Shown piece by piece: positions 8,468 to 17,822 of a stretch of 60,601 nt of DNA. The notes beneath the pieces were generated by a model. That model worked only from the letters and a program-made list of their open reading frames with translations, ran no database searches and had not been told where the DNA came from. The DNA is from CBDAKK01 sp965216965 (GTDB lineage Bacteria; Spirochaetota; Spirochaetia; WTKD01; G963693115), in contig CBDCGX010000043.1 in the NCBI GenBank assembly GCA_965216965.1, forward strand, positions 1-60,601, written 5' to 3'. Made by a program: the position numbers and the translations under genes. Every line of letters starts with the position of its first letter. Positions within the stretch are counted from its first letter, which is position 1.

Positions 8468-9268
8468 ATGGTAGCTCAAACAATGAAAAATATACTGCAA
8501 CAATATAGCATACATACACACCTCAAAGGATTATTCCACACACCTCTTTTATATTGCAAGTCCACTACCACAGTCATGGACGACGCAAGAATATATCTTA
8601 CAAAAACAGACACACTTCCATCACCATCACACGGCACTACCTTGTACGCAGCATGTCAAACAAGTGCCCGAGGGCAACAAGGAAAACAATGGCATAGTCC
8701 TTCCAATACATCGCTTTCAATAGCAGTAGTATTAAAAAAACCTCTCACACAAAACAGCAATGGACTCTTATCCTTGCAAATGGGACTTGCACTACATAAG
8801 TGCATACAAAAGATAGCTCACAATGCATTACCAAATATTCATATTAAATGGCCAAACGATGTTCTTATAGGATCAAAGAAAATAGCAGGAATACTTATAG
8901 AGTCTTATAAAAACTGGTACATAGGAGGAATAGGAGTAAACATTCACTGTGCACAATACTTAAAAAGTCTTCCATTTTTATTCCAAGCAACTTCCCTATC
9001 CGAATGTGGTATACAAACCGCATCTCCTACAAATGTATATATGATTCTCACAAGATTTCTAGAAGAGATCCTACATCTTACACCCGATACAATCAGACAT
9101 ACAGTTCAAAAACACCTTTATGGTCTGCACAAGCACATACGTGTACGCCACCCCGATAATACAATAACAGAGGGGATACTCACAGGCATTTCACATAACG
9201 GAGCACTACTATTAGACAATGGATCGACTATGATACACAGTGGAAGTATAGTTACTATCGTAAAATAG
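8468..9268 (+). CDS. birA: biotin--[acetyl-CoA-carboxylase] ligase
   Basis: BirA activates biotin with ATP and attaches it to the biotin carboxyl carrier protein or other biotin-dependent carboxylases. The protein (266 residues) has the biotinoyl-AMP loop as TSARGQQGKQWHSP near residue 65, the KWPND motif near 130 and GSKKIAGILIES after it, then the small C-terminal SH3-like domain. There is no N-terminal helix-turn-helix, so it is a group I, non-regulatory ligase. The ATG is 6 bases from a -10 box with no Shine-Dalgarno, so leaderless translation is likely. An ATG five codons downstream is an alternative start. Confidence 0.93.
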   Translation: MVAQTMKNILQQYSIHTHLKGLFHTPLLYCKSTTTVMDDARIYLTKTDTLPSPSHGTTLYAACQTSARGQQGKQWHSPSNTSLSIAVVLKKPLTQNSNGLLSLQMGLALHKCIQKIAHNALPNIHIKWPNDVLIGSKKIAGILIESYKNWYIGGIGVNIHCAQYLKSLPFLFQATSLSECGIQTASPTNVYMILTRFLEEILHLTPDTIRHTVQKHLYGLHKHIRVRHPDNTITEGILTGISHNGALLLDNGSTMIHSGSIVTIVK

Positions 9269-9408
9269 AAAAACTATCTTTGAGCTCATACTATCTATTC
9301 TTACTATTTTCTAATATAATTTATAGTGTTGTAATACATTTAGAAATGATATAACAATCTATTAAATCTTAATTTTATAAAATACAACTGCAATACTAAG
9401 GTGAAAAC

Positions 9409-10806
9409 ATGAAATATTATGAAAATATACTTGAAACTATAGGAAACACCCCACTTATAAAATTAAACACACTTACACAAGGAATTAAGGCTACTGTGCT
9501 AGCAAAAGTAGAAGCGTTTAATCCAGGAGGAAGTATAAAAGATAGAATTGGAATTGCAATGATCGAAAACGCAGAAAAACAAGGACTAATACAACCAGGA
9601 TACACAATAATAGAGCCCACCTCAGGAAATACGGGGATGGGGTTAGCACTCACAGCCCTCATTAAGGGCTACAAAATGGTTTTTACAATTCCAGACAAGA
9701 TGAGCGAAGAAAAAACTAATCTTCTAAAAGCATTTGGAGCAAAAGTAATAATTACCCCCTCTGTACCCCCCAATACCCCTCAACACTATGTAAAACTTGC
9801 AGAAAGAATTGTTAGAGAACAGCAAAATACTTTTATGCCAAGTCAATATTTTAATCCCATAAACCCTGAGACTCACTACAAAACCACTGGACCTGAAATA
9901 TGGGATCACACTGATGGTAAAATAGATGTTTTAGTTGCAGGGATTGGTACGGGGGGAACAATTTCGGGAACAGGTAAATATTTAAAAGAGAAAAACCCAA
10001 AGATAAGAATTGTTGGTGTAGATCCCGAAGGCTCAATGTATCATCATGAATTCTATGGGACAAATGGTAAAATTCACCCCTATGAGGTTGAGGGGATCGG
10101 CGAAGATTTTATGCCTTCAATCTATGATCAAAAAGTAATAGATGAGATAATAACGGTCAATGACAAGGATGCATTTCTAACCACTAGAAAATTGCTTACA
10201 GAAGAAGGCATGTTTATGGGCGGCACATCGGGATCAGCTGTATTTGCAGCTCTCCAAGTAGCAAAAAAATTAGAAAAAGAACACATTGTTGTCGTTATTT
10301 TACCGGATACTGGAAGAAATTATCTCAATAAGCTCTATTCTGATGATTGGATGTATGGGCATGGTTATATGGAATCTACTGAAGAAAAAATTCCTATTGA
10401 GAATATTTTAAAACTGAAGCAGAGAAAAACAAAGAAAATCATCCTTATGCATTCTGAAGATACAATAAAAACTGCACTTTCTCTTATGATGAAACACGAT
10501 ATTTCCCAACTTCCTGTTGTAAGAGATGGAGTATTGATTGGAAACGTGAATAAAAAAAACCTAGTAGAACGACTATATAAATTGTGTCTCATTGAAAAAA
10601 TGGAATACGCAGAGCTGTGCGAGCAATCTATAGAAAAAATTATTGATCCGCCCCTGCCAACTATAAATAACACAAGTAAAATACTTAATCCATTTATCCT
10701 ATTAAAAGATAGAAATGCACTTATTGTTTTAGAAAACGGTGAAATTATAGACATTATCACTATTATAGATATAATGAATTATTTAACAAAAAGGAATGAA
10801 ACTTGA
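9409..10806 (+). CDS. cystathionine beta-synthase (PLP domain plus CBS pair)
   Basis: This PLP enzyme condenses homocysteine with serine to cystathionine, or makes cysteine from O-acetylserine. The PLP lysine is in GGSIKDRIG (Lys44), the substrate loop is TSGNTG near 72, and the phosphate loop is GIGTGGTISG near 180. Residues about 340-465 form a CBS-domain pair, which separates it from plain CysK. The ATG has AAGGTG at good spacing and an approximately 140-bp upstream region without genes. It overlaps the cystathionine gamma-synthase/lyase gene by 4 bases. The partner gene makes cystathionine beta-synthase the likelier activity. Confidence 0.9.
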   Translation: MKYYENILETIGNTPLIKLNTLTQGIKATVLAKVEAFNPGGSIKDRIGIAMIENAEKQGLIQPGYTIIEPTSGNTGMGLALTALIKGYKMVFTIPDKMSEEKTNLLKAFGAKVIITPSVPPNTPQHYVKLAERIVREQQNTFMPSQYFNPINPETHYKTTGPEIWDHTDGKIDVLVAGIGTGGTISGTGKYLKEKNPKIRIVGVDPEGSMYHHEFYGTNGKIHPYEVEGIGEDFMPSIYDQKVIDEIITVNDKDAFLTTRKLLTEEGMFMGGTSGSAVFAALQVAKKLEKEHIVVVILPDTGRNYLNKLYSDDWMYGHGYMESTEEKIPIENILKLKQRKTKKIILMHSEDTIKTALSLMMKHDISQLPVVRDGVLIGNVNKKNLVERLYKLCLIEKMEYAELCEQSIEKIIDPPLPTINNTSKILNPFILLKDRNALIVLENGEIIDIITIIDIMNYLTKRNET

Positions 10807-11966
10807 AATTTGAAACAAAAGCTATTCATGTTGGCGAAGATCCAAACTTTAAAGATGGCAACTATGGAGATGTAGTTATTCCAATACACTTATCCACAAC
10901 TTTTGCTAGGGAAGATGTTGAAAAGCCCACAAGAGGGTATGAATACTCAAGAACTAGTAACCCAACAAGAGATGCACTAGAAAAAAGATTAAGCTCCTTA
11001 GAAAACGCAAAATTCGGATTAGCTTTTGCATCTGGATTAGCAGCTGAAACAGCAATTGCCATTTCACTTCTTAAAAGCGGAGATCACATAATAGCATTTG
11101 ATGATTTGTACGGTGGAACACATAGATTGTTTAATAATGTGCTTCAAAAATTCGGATTGGAGTTTACTTATGTAGATGCAAGAACACCTGAAAATATAGA
11201 AAAAGCAATTAAAAGTAATACTAAGCTAATCTGGCTAGAAACTCCTACTAATCCACTCATAAGACTTTGTGATATCAAACATATTTCAGAAATTACCCAC
11301 AAGAAAAATAATACCATTATAGTCGTCATTGACAACACTTTTATGAGCCCCTGTTTTCAAAACCCTTTAGATTTTGGAGCTGACATTGTAGTTCATAGCA
11401 CAACAAAATATCTTAATGGACATAGTGACTCTGTAGGTGGAGCAATAATGCTCTCTGATGAAAATCTTTTTAATAATCTAAAATTCATTCAAAACTCTAC
11501 TGGAGCTATGCTTTCTCCATTTGATTCTTTTTTAACATTGCGAGGAATCAAAACATTACCAATTAGAATGAAAGAACATGAAAAAAACGCAATGAAAGTT
11601 GCCAAACATTTAGAATCTTCAAACAAAATCGAAAAGGTTATATACCCAGGTCTAGAAAGCCACCCTCAATATGAACTAGCCAGCAAACAAATGTCTGGAT
11701 TTGGCGGAATGTCGTCTTTTGAAATTAAAGGAGGGTTAAAAGAAGCAAAAAGATTCTTAGAAAACCTCACAATTTTTGCCACAGCAGAAAGTTTGGGGGG
11801 AGTTGAATCGTTAATTGAACTTCCTTCTTTGATGACACATGCTTCTATACCAAAGGGGAAAAGAGAGAAAATAGGTCTCACAGATTCTTTAATAAGAATT
11901 TCTGTGGGAATAGAAAATGCTGAGGACTTAATAGACTCTATAGATAAAGCACTAGGAACAATATAA
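10803..11966 (+). CDS. cystathionine gamma-synthase/lyase family PLP enzyme
   Basis: A trans-sulfuration enzyme of the Cys/Met-metabolism PLP family. The PLP lysine lies in HSTTKYLNGHSD (Lys202), with YSRTSNPTR near 49 and SLGGVESL near the end. Family members make or cleave cystathionine and the sequence alone does not say which. Beside a cystathionine beta-synthase, a gamma-lyase giving cysteine from cystathionine is the simpler reading. The start is TTG, overlapping the upstream stop as TTGA, with AAGGA 8 bases before it: strong translational coupling. At 387 residues the length is standard. Confidence 0.9.
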   Translation: MKFETKAIHVGEDPNFKDGNYGDVVIPIHLSTTFAREDVEKPTRGYEYSRTSNPTRDALEKRLSSLENAKFGLAFASGLAAETAIAISLLKSGDHIIAFDDLYGGTHRLFNNVLQKFGLEFTYVDARTPENIEKAIKSNTKLIWLETPTNPLIRLCDIKHISEITHKKNNTIIVVIDNTFMSPCFQNPLDFGADIVVHSTTKYLNGHSDSVGGAIMLSDENLFNNLKFIQNSTGAMLSPFDSFLTLRGIKTLPIRMKEHEKNAMKVAKHLESSNKIEKVIYPGLESHPQYELASKQMSGFGGMSSFEIKGGLKEAKRFLENLTIFATAESLGGVESLIELPSLMTHASIPKGKREKIGLTDSLIRISVGIENAEDLIDSIDKALGTI

Positions 11967-12009
11967 TTACATGCAAACACAAAGGTTGACTTCTCAAGAT
12001 TCCGGATTG

Positions 12010-12027
12010 TTAGTGCTACTGCACTAA
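12010..12027 (+). repeat. hairpin downstream of the trans-sulfuration genes
   Basis: TTAGTGC and GCACTAA form a perfect 7-bp stem with a 4-base loop about 40 bases after the gamma-synthase/lyase stop. There is no long T-run after it, so it is a weak terminator candidate or an mRNA 3'-end stabiliser. Confidence 0.35.
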
Positions 12028-12108
12028 GACATCGTTAATAATACAATGCTAATAGAAAATATTAAGTCACAAATATCTTAAAAAGAACGAAACATTATTA
12101 ATACATAT

Positions 12109-12114
12109 TATAAT
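12109..12114 (+). promoter_or_regulatory. -10 box of the isocitrate dehydrogenase gene
   Basis: A consensus TATAAT ends 6 bases before the ATG at 12121. No convincing -35 box is visible. Leaderless initiation at 12121 would explain why neither possible ATG has a Shine-Dalgarno sequence. Confidence 0.45.
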
Positions 12115-12120
12115 TTTTTC

Positions 12121-13215
12121 ATGTATAATATTATTTATATGCATGATATTGTACTTATTCCTGGTGATGGTGTAGGACCAGAGATTACTAGAGCAGTTAT
12201 CCGTTGTATAGCAGCCAGTGGGGTAAAATGCAACTGGATTGAAAAAAGCATTGGAAGCACCGCATATGAAAAAGAAGGAAACATACTTCCTCCCCATGTA
12301 ATAGATGCTATAAAACAAACACGATACGCTCTAAAAGGCCCAGTAATAACCCCCTTGGGAACTGGTTTTAGAAGCGTGAATGTAACATTGCGGCAAGAAC
12401 TTGACCTTTATGCGTGTGTTCGTCCATGTAAAACATTTCCCAACATATTAGCAGCACAAAAAAATGTTGACATTGTGATAATTAGAGAGAATACTGAAGA
12501 CGTATATGCAGGTATAGAATTTGAGTCTAACAAAGATAATACACAAGAGCTCATCGCATGGATTAATACTCACCAAAAAAAACAAATATCAAATAGTGCC
12601 GGAATATCTATTAAACCTATTACAGAATGGGCAAGTGATAGGATTATTCGCTATGGCTTTGAATACGCAAAAAAACACAATAGAAAAAAAGTAACTGTTG
12701 TTACAAAATCTAACATTATGAAATTCTCCGATGGAATATTTATGAAAGCAGGTGCCCGAATATCAAAAGAATACCCATCTATACACTACGACCACGTTTT
12801 AATAGATGCATTGTGTATGAAATTAGTTCAAGGATTCGACTTTGATATATTAGTATTGCCTAACCTCTATGGGGACATAGTCTCCGACTTAGGAGCTGGT
12901 CTTGTTGGCGGTCTTGGTCTTGCACCTGGCGCAAATATTGGAGAAAAAGCAACTGTATATGAGGCAACCCATGGTGCAGCTCCAGAATTCACAGGGAAAG
13001 ACATGCTAAATCCAGCAGCTATGCTATTGAGCGCTATAATGATGCTTTACGATCTTGGGGAATCTTCTGCAGCAAAGGCAATTGAATATGCATTTGAAAA
13101 AGTGCTCGCTGAAGGAAAATATCTTACAGCAGACCTTCTTCCACAAGACAAAAAGAGAGATGCAGTTAGCACTACAGAAATGACAAGTGCTATAATAAAA
13201 AATATAAATAACTAA
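12121..13215 (+). CDS. isocitrate dehydrogenase (NAD-type, isocitrate/isopropylmalate DH family)
   Basis: It oxidatively decarboxylates isocitrate to 2-oxoglutarate. The substrate motif FRSVNVTLRQELDLYACVRP carries the Ser, Asn and Arg residues of isocitrate dehydrogenases, followed by RENTEDVYAGIE and, near the C-terminus, EATHGAAPEFTGKD. It groups by eye with the mitochondrial NAD-type subfamily. The ATG used (12121) lies 6 bases after a -10 box; a second ATG at 12139 gives the more usual N-terminus MHDIVLIPGDG. Citrate synthase follows after 3 bases. No aconitase is in the window, so the pair would need one from elsewhere to feed glutamate synthesis. Confidence 0.92.
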   Translation: MYNIIYMHDIVLIPGDGVGPEITRAVIRCIAASGVKCNWIEKSIGSTAYEKEGNILPPHVIDAIKQTRYALKGPVITPLGTGFRSVNVTLRQELDLYACVRPCKTFPNILAAQKNVDIVIIRENTEDVYAGIEFESNKDNTQELIAWINTHQKKQISNSAGISIKPITEWASDRIIRYGFEYAKKHNRKKVTVVTKSNIMKFSDGIFMKAGARISKEYPSIHYDHVLIDALCMKLVQGFDFDILVLPNLYGDIVSDLGAGLVGGLGLAPGANIGEKATVYEATHGAAPEFTGKDMLNPAAMLLSAIMMLYDLGESSAAKAIEYAFEKVLAEGKYLTADLLPQDKKRDAVSTTEMTSAIIKNINN

Positions 13216-13218
13216 AAT

Positions 13219-14526
13219 ATGAAAGAATTACATTCCATTTTCAAACAAGAAATTACAAAATTACGTAAGAAAATTATTTTGCTCATAAAAAAGAAGGGAG
13301 AAACTCCCATCTCTGATATTAAACTTAAACATCTTTTTCAAGGTCAACGAGGGCTGCCTCTTCTTTACACCCCAACATCAAATGTTAATGCTACAACGGG
13401 CCTCTCATATAGAAATAAAACAATTAAAAAACTACATACAATACTCCCACGATTTCAAGGACACATGCAACCACCAAGCGAATCCCTTTTGTGGTTTCTA
13501 CTTACTGGGACCATACCAACCATACAACAAACAGAACGATTTAGGAAATATTTACACACACTTTCTCACATTCCACAACAAGTGTTCAATGTTATAGATG
13601 CACTTCCTCAAAATACTTCCTGTACAGTTCGCTTTTCTACAGGCTTGCTCGCATGTAGTTCTGAATCGCAGTTTAAAAGAAAATATGATCAAGGATTTCC
13701 AAAAGAGAAACTATGGGAACTTGCTTATAATGACGCACTAAATCTTATCGCAAAAATACCACACATTGCCGCCTATATTTATAGAAAATATATACAAAAG
13801 AAAAAGCATATAAAGCCTAATATAAAACTTGATTGGGCTGGAAATCTTGCCCACATGATGGGATTTAAAACACTAAAAGCACAAGAACTTATTCGCATAT
13901 ATATTTTCACTCATGCAGATCACAGTTCGGCAGCCGTCTCTACTCATACTGTACACCTTGTAGGATCAGCATTATCTAATATGTTTTATTCATATACAGC
14001 AGGAATGCTAGGACTCGCGGGCCCTCTGCACGGGTACGCTAATCAACATAGGATGCTATGGCTCCAATCACTTATTGACGCTGCACAAAAAGAAAAAACA
14101 TCACCCATAAATAAAGAATTTTTAATAAAACAAATTAAACAACGAATAAAAAAAGGCGAAGTAATACCAGGATATGGTCATGCAGTCCTAAGAGTAGAAG
14201 ATCCCCGTTACACTCTTCTATCTAATTTCGCAAAATCACAAAAGCTCTCGTCTACTTTTCTTAATATGGTATATAACCTAGATAAGATTATACCTTCAAT
14301 ACTTAAAAAAGAAAAGAAAAATATAGCAAACCCCTACCCAAATGTAGACGCTATTAGCGGAACACTTCTCCATAGTCATGGAATAACCGAATATCAATTT
14401 TACACTCTTCTATTTGGAGTATCACGAGCTATAGGAGTCTCTTCACAATTTATAATAGATAGAGCTCTCCAAATGCCAATAGAGCGACCATTATCAGTCG
14501 GACATGAAATATTTTCTATAAAATAG
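13219..14526 (+). CDS. gltA: citrate synthase, mitochondrial-like type
   Basis: It condenses acetyl-CoA and oxaloacetate to citrate. The catalytic His residues are in GLAGPLHGYANQ and PGYGHAVLRVEDPR, and the Asp is in NVDAISG. These strings, and VSTHTVHLVGSALS before them, match the mitochondrial-type branch rather than the E. coli hexameric type. At 435 residues it agrees with that branch. It starts 3 bases after the isocitrate dehydrogenase stop without its own Shine-Dalgarno and is probably translationally coupled. Its end is only 2 bases from the convergent NusG_II gene. The pair makes the oxidative branch from oxaloacetate to 2-oxoglutarate, minus aconitase. Confidence 0.93.
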   Translation: MKELHSIFKQEITKLRKKIILLIKKKGETPISDIKLKHLFQGQRGLPLLYTPTSNVNATTGLSYRNKTIKKLHTILPRFQGHMQPPSESLLWFLLTGTIPTIQQTERFRKYLHTLSHIPQQVFNVIDALPQNTSCTVRFSTGLLACSSESQFKRKYDQGFPKEKLWELAYNDALNLIAKIPHIAAYIYRKYIQKKKHIKPNIKLDWAGNLAHMMGFKTLKAQELIRIYIFTHADHSSAAVSTHTVHLVGSALSNMFYSYTAGMLGLAGPLHGYANQHRMLWLQSLIDAAQKEKTSPINKEFLIKQIKQRIKKGEVIPGYGHAVLRVEDPRYTLLSNFAKSQKLSSTFLNMVYNLDKIIPSILKKEKKNIANPYPNVDAISGTLLHSHGITEYQFYTLLFGVSRAIGVSSQFIIDRALQMPIERPLSVGHEIFSIK

Positions 14527-14528
14527 TA

Positions 14529-14981
14529 TTAAAAAGATAGCCCATCTATTTCTGCTTTCTTCGTATCTTTTATCTTCAGGAAAATTCTATTAGGCAAACA
14601 TGCAAGCCATTGACTCTGTCGTGATATGGGCTTTGCTTTTACACAAATCTGAAGACGACCAGGAGATTCTAATACATCTACCGTAGAATTGTTAATTTGC
14701 ACAATCGTTTCTCCAATGGGACCATTAAGATTAATAATCCTATTAGTACTAAGCGAAAACAAAAACGTTTCTTTAGCAGTAGTAATCTCAAGCATTGAAC
14801 CTTGTGTAATTCCATTTTTAAAAGTAAATATGATAGATAGTACAATAATTAAAAAAAGTATACCCGCAATACCGTAATCAGCAATTTTCGCAGACCGTAT
14901 GCTATCAGTGCATATTCTTTTTAAAACACCAATTGTTTTTGCTCTTTTTTTTCTTTCTTCTCCATTTTTTTTTTGTATCAT
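14529..14981 (-). CDS. NusG domain II-containing membrane-anchored protein
   Basis: A 150-residue protein with a basic N-terminus, one membrane segment (about residues 37-53) and a C-terminal NusG_II domain. The domain shows the typical GPIGETIVQINNSTVDVLES, ICVKAKPISRQSQWLACLP and NRIFLKI strings. Function is unknown; such proteins are secreted or membrane-anchored domains distinct from the transcription factor NusG. I chose the ATG at 14981, which leaves 19 bases after the thyX stop; a longer reading would overlap thyX. It is the last gene of an alaS-thyX-NusG_II run. Confidence 0.82.
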   Translation of the reverse strand: MIQKKNGEERKKRAKTIGVLKRICTDSIRSAKIADYGIAGILFLIIVLSIIFTFKNGITQGSMLEITTAKETFLFSLSTNRIINLNGPIGETIVQINNSTVDVLESPGRLQICVKAKPISRQSQWLACLPNRIFLKIKDTKKAEIDGLSF

Positions 14982-15000
14982 TATTGCAATGTATAATAAA

Positions 15001-15861
15001 CTATTTTTTACAGTTGTTACATGTTTTAACTTTTCGTATTTTTTCAATAAATTGCTGTTTTTCTTGTTTTCCTAATTCTACATCTTTTAAAAAACTCTCA
15101 ATATCAGCATCGCCTATTGTATTAAACAACTGTGATAATATCTTTTGCTCTGACTTGTAAAACTCAACTTTTCCCAATACATAGTCTTCAAACGCCTCAC
15201 AAGATATAGGGCATATTTGTTTGACAATATCAAATAATATACACGCATATTCTCGTATTTCTTTTTGTGCATGAGAATCCATTCTTAAATGAAGAAAGTG
15301 AAAAAGATTATGCAAATCGATTTGCCAATACATCTCTGTATATAATGCTGTAGGAAGTGTTATGCGGGCAATTTCCCTTGCAATGCCATCGTTGAGTAAT
15401 TGTTTATACACATCATAGCCTTGCTTATGATTTATCTGTATAATATCTCTCACCTTTTCCTGTAATTCAACTGGAAGAACTTCACTACTCCTGGCTTGTT
15501 TATTATCTATACTCTGAAATCCAATGCTATTCCCTGAAGGAACATATAACTCATCTTCCATAACACTATAGCGGGCCGATATTTCGTTGAGACGAGCAGT
15601 CCTATGACGAACCCATTGGCGTGCAACAAAAATTGGCATTTTTATATGAAAGGTAAATACAACTTGTTCAAAGGGAGAAGTATGTGCATTCCTTAGTAAA
15701 TATCTAATAAGGCCCCTGTCTTCTCTTACCGTTTTTGTTCCCTGTCCATATGATACACGAGCAGACTGAACAACTCGATCATCAGAACCCATATAATCAA
15801 CAAGGCGAATAAACCCCTTATCAAGAATCTTATATGTTTTTTTTTCACTATTATCTGGCAT
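15001..15861 (-). CDS. thyX: FAD-dependent thymidylate synthase ThyX
   Basis: ThyX makes dTMP from dUMP with methylenetetrahydrofolate and FAD/NADPH, replacing ThyA. The signature RHRTARLNEISARYS (near residue 83) is intact, preceded by HTSPFEQVVFTFHIK. The protein has 286 residues. A Cys-containing tail (TCNNCKK) follows the normal domain. The gene starts 35 bases after the alaS stop, with several TATAAT-like hexamers in that gap, so it may have its own promoter besides reading from alaS. Confidence 0.96.
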   Translation of the reverse strand: MPDNSEKKTYKILDKGFIRLVDYMGSDDRVVQSARVSYGQGTKTVREDRGLIRYLLRNAHTSPFEQVVFTFHIKMPIFVARQWVRHRTARLNEISARYSVMEDELYVPSGNSIGFQSIDNKQARSSEVLPVELQEKVRDIIQINHKQGYDVYKQLLNDGIAREIARITLPTALYTEMYWQIDLHNLFHFLHLRMDSHAQKEIREYACILFDIVKQICPISCEAFEDYVLGKVEFYKSEQKILSQLFNTIGDADIESFLKDVELGKQEKQQFIEKIRKVKTCNNCKK

Positions 15862-15896
15862 ATTTATAATTATATTATAAAACTAGTTACAATTGC

Positions 15897-17732
15897 TTAC
15901 ATAAGTATAGCTCGTATTCTTCTTACACCTCGCGAAGAAGATTGTTCTTTTTGAATTTTAAAAACTCCCAACTCTTTTGTATTTCCAACATGGGGTCCTC
16001 CGCACACTTCTTTTGAAAAATCACCAATTGAATAAACTGTAACTACTTCATCATACTTATCTCCAAAGAAGGCACGTGCTCCTTTTTGTTTTGCTTCATC
16101 TAAACTCATGGTCTCAACTATAATAGGAAGTGCTTCTTGAATTTTTGTATTTACAATACCTTCTATTATCTGTAATTGTTCTCTTGTTACCTTCTCTGGG
16201 TGTAAAAAATCAAACCGTAATCTTTCCTGTGTAATATTACTTCCTTTTTGAGCTACATGATCTCCTAACACATCTCGCAATGCTTGATGTAAAAGATGGG
16301 TTACCGTATGTAATTTTGTCGTTGCTTTAGAAGAATCTGCAAGACCTCCTTTAAATGTTTGATTACCATCATTTTTAGATATATTCTGATGAACTTTAAA
16401 AGCCTCTTCAAACCCTTTATGATCTATAGTGAATTTTTTTTCTGCTGCAAGTTCTTCGGTAACTTCCTTCGGAAATCCATATGTATCATATAAATGGAAT
16501 ACATCTCCTCCAGAAAGGATTGCTTTCCCTTCTTTTTTATACTGCTGGATATATCTATCAAATTCTTTTTCTCCTTTTTGAAGAGTAGCAAGGAATCGTT
16601 CTTCTTCTGCACGCAACTCATAAAGTATGGTATCTCTAGCAGCTAAAAGCATAGGATATACAGCTGAGTATATAGAAAGAACTGTTTCGGCAGGATCACA
16701 TAAAAATGGATGCGTCATTCCAATTTGTTTTCCGAAACGAATTGCACGACGTATTACCCTACGAAGTATGTAGCCCTGCCCTACATTAGAGGGAGTTATG
16801 GCATTTTCATCTCCCAAAATAAACACTGCGGTACGAACATGATCTGTAATAATACGCAGTGCTCTATTAGCGTGTTTTTGCACATCACTCAGCTGTACAT
16901 TGTTTCCTTTTTGGCAGCTTATATATCGTAGCTCACACACCTGTTCTAAAGATTGCAATATGGGGGTGAAAAGCTCTGTATCAAAAACACTTTCTTTCTT
17001 TTGTAAAATTGCAGTTGTTCTTTCAAGTCCCATACCAGTATCTACACATTTCCGAGTAAGTGCATCGTAATTTCCATTCTCATTTTTTTGATACTGCATG
17101 AAAACATCATTCCATATCTCAAGATATCGCGAATTACTTCCAACCTGTTTTATGTCAAAAGCTGCTTGCTCCGTGTCACAGTTATATTTTGTATCAAAAA
17201 ACATTTCAGTGTCTGGGCCGCAAGGACCAGTTTTCCCTGGTGGCCCCCACCAATTATGTTCTCTTCCAAGATAACATATGTTTTTTCTATCAATGCCAAG
17301 CTCTTCCCATATTTTTGCTGATTCTTCATCTGCAGGAATATCCTTATCGCCTTCGTATACAGTTATAATAAGAGCCTTTGCAGGTATATTTAAATATTCA
17401 CTGCTTGTTAAAAACTCAAAACTCATCTCAATAGCTTCTCTTTTAAAATAATCTCCCAACGACCAATTTCCAAGCATTTCAAAAAAAGTAAGATGAGAAA
17501 CATCACCTACACTATCTATATCCCCCGTGCGAATGCAACGTTGACAATTTACTAATCGTGTTCCCGCAGGATGGTTTTGTCCTATTATATAAGGCACAAG
17601 AGGATGCATGCCTGCTGTCGTAAAAAGCACAGTGGGATCATTCTCTGGAACAAGGGATGCCCCACTTATGCGAGTATGAGAATGTTTCTCAAAAAAACTA
17701 AGGTATTTTTCTCGTAAATCAAAAGCCTTCAT
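15897..17732 (-). CDS. alaS: alanyl-tRNA synthetase, short form lacking the C-Ala region
   Basis: It charges tRNA-Ala. The class II catalytic core (LFTTAGMHPLVPYI near 45), the tRNA-recognition helices and the editing domain (VTHLLHQALRDVLGDHV; ending EVCGGPHVGNT) are present. The protein stops at about 611 residues, just after the editing domain. The coiled-coil and C-Ala domain of typical 870-residue enzymes are missing, and thyX follows at once, so this is not a frameshift. Short enzymes like this occur in Borrelia and Treponema. The ATG at 17732 is preferred to a TTG seven codons upstream; TATAAT lies 10 bases before it. Confidence 0.95.
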   Translation of the reverse strand: MKAFDLREKYLSFFEKHSHTRISGASLVPENDPTVLFTTAGMHPLVPYIIGQNHPAGTRLVNCQRCIRTGDIDSVGDVSHLTFFEMLGNWSLGDYFKREAIEMSFEFLTSSEYLNIPAKALIITVYEGDKDIPADEESAKIWEELGIDRKNICYLGREHNWWGPPGKTGPCGPDTEMFFDTKYNCDTEQAAFDIKQVGSNSRYLEIWNDVFMQYQKNENGNYDALTRKCVDTGMGLERTTAILQKKESVFDTELFTPILQSLEQVCELRYISCQKGNNVQLSDVQKHANRALRIITDHVRTAVFILGDENAITPSNVGQGYILRRVIRRAIRFGKQIGMTHPFLCDPAETVLSIYSAVYPMLLAARDTILYELRAEEERFLATLQKGEKEFDRYIQQYKKEGKAILSGGDVFHLYDTYGFPKEVTEELAAEKKFTIDHKGFEEAFKVHQNISKNDGNQTFKGGLADSSKATTKLHTVTHLLHQALRDVLGDHVAQKGSNITQERLRFDFLHPEKVTREQLQIIEGIVNTKIQEALPIIVETMSLDEAKQKGARAFFGDKYDEVVTVYSIGDFSKEVCGGPHVGNTKELGVFKIQKEQSSSRGVRRIRAILM

Positions 17733-17822
17733 GAATACTTCTATTATACTCAATCTTACATATTGATTTAATATATATATTCATGTCCCATATAACTTAC
17801 AAAATATTTTAAATTATTATAA

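Noticed and set aside
9269..9408. Riboswitch or T-box before the trans-sulfuration genes
   Set aside because: The 140 bases show no SAM-riboswitch or T-box sequence and no strong stem followed by a U-run.
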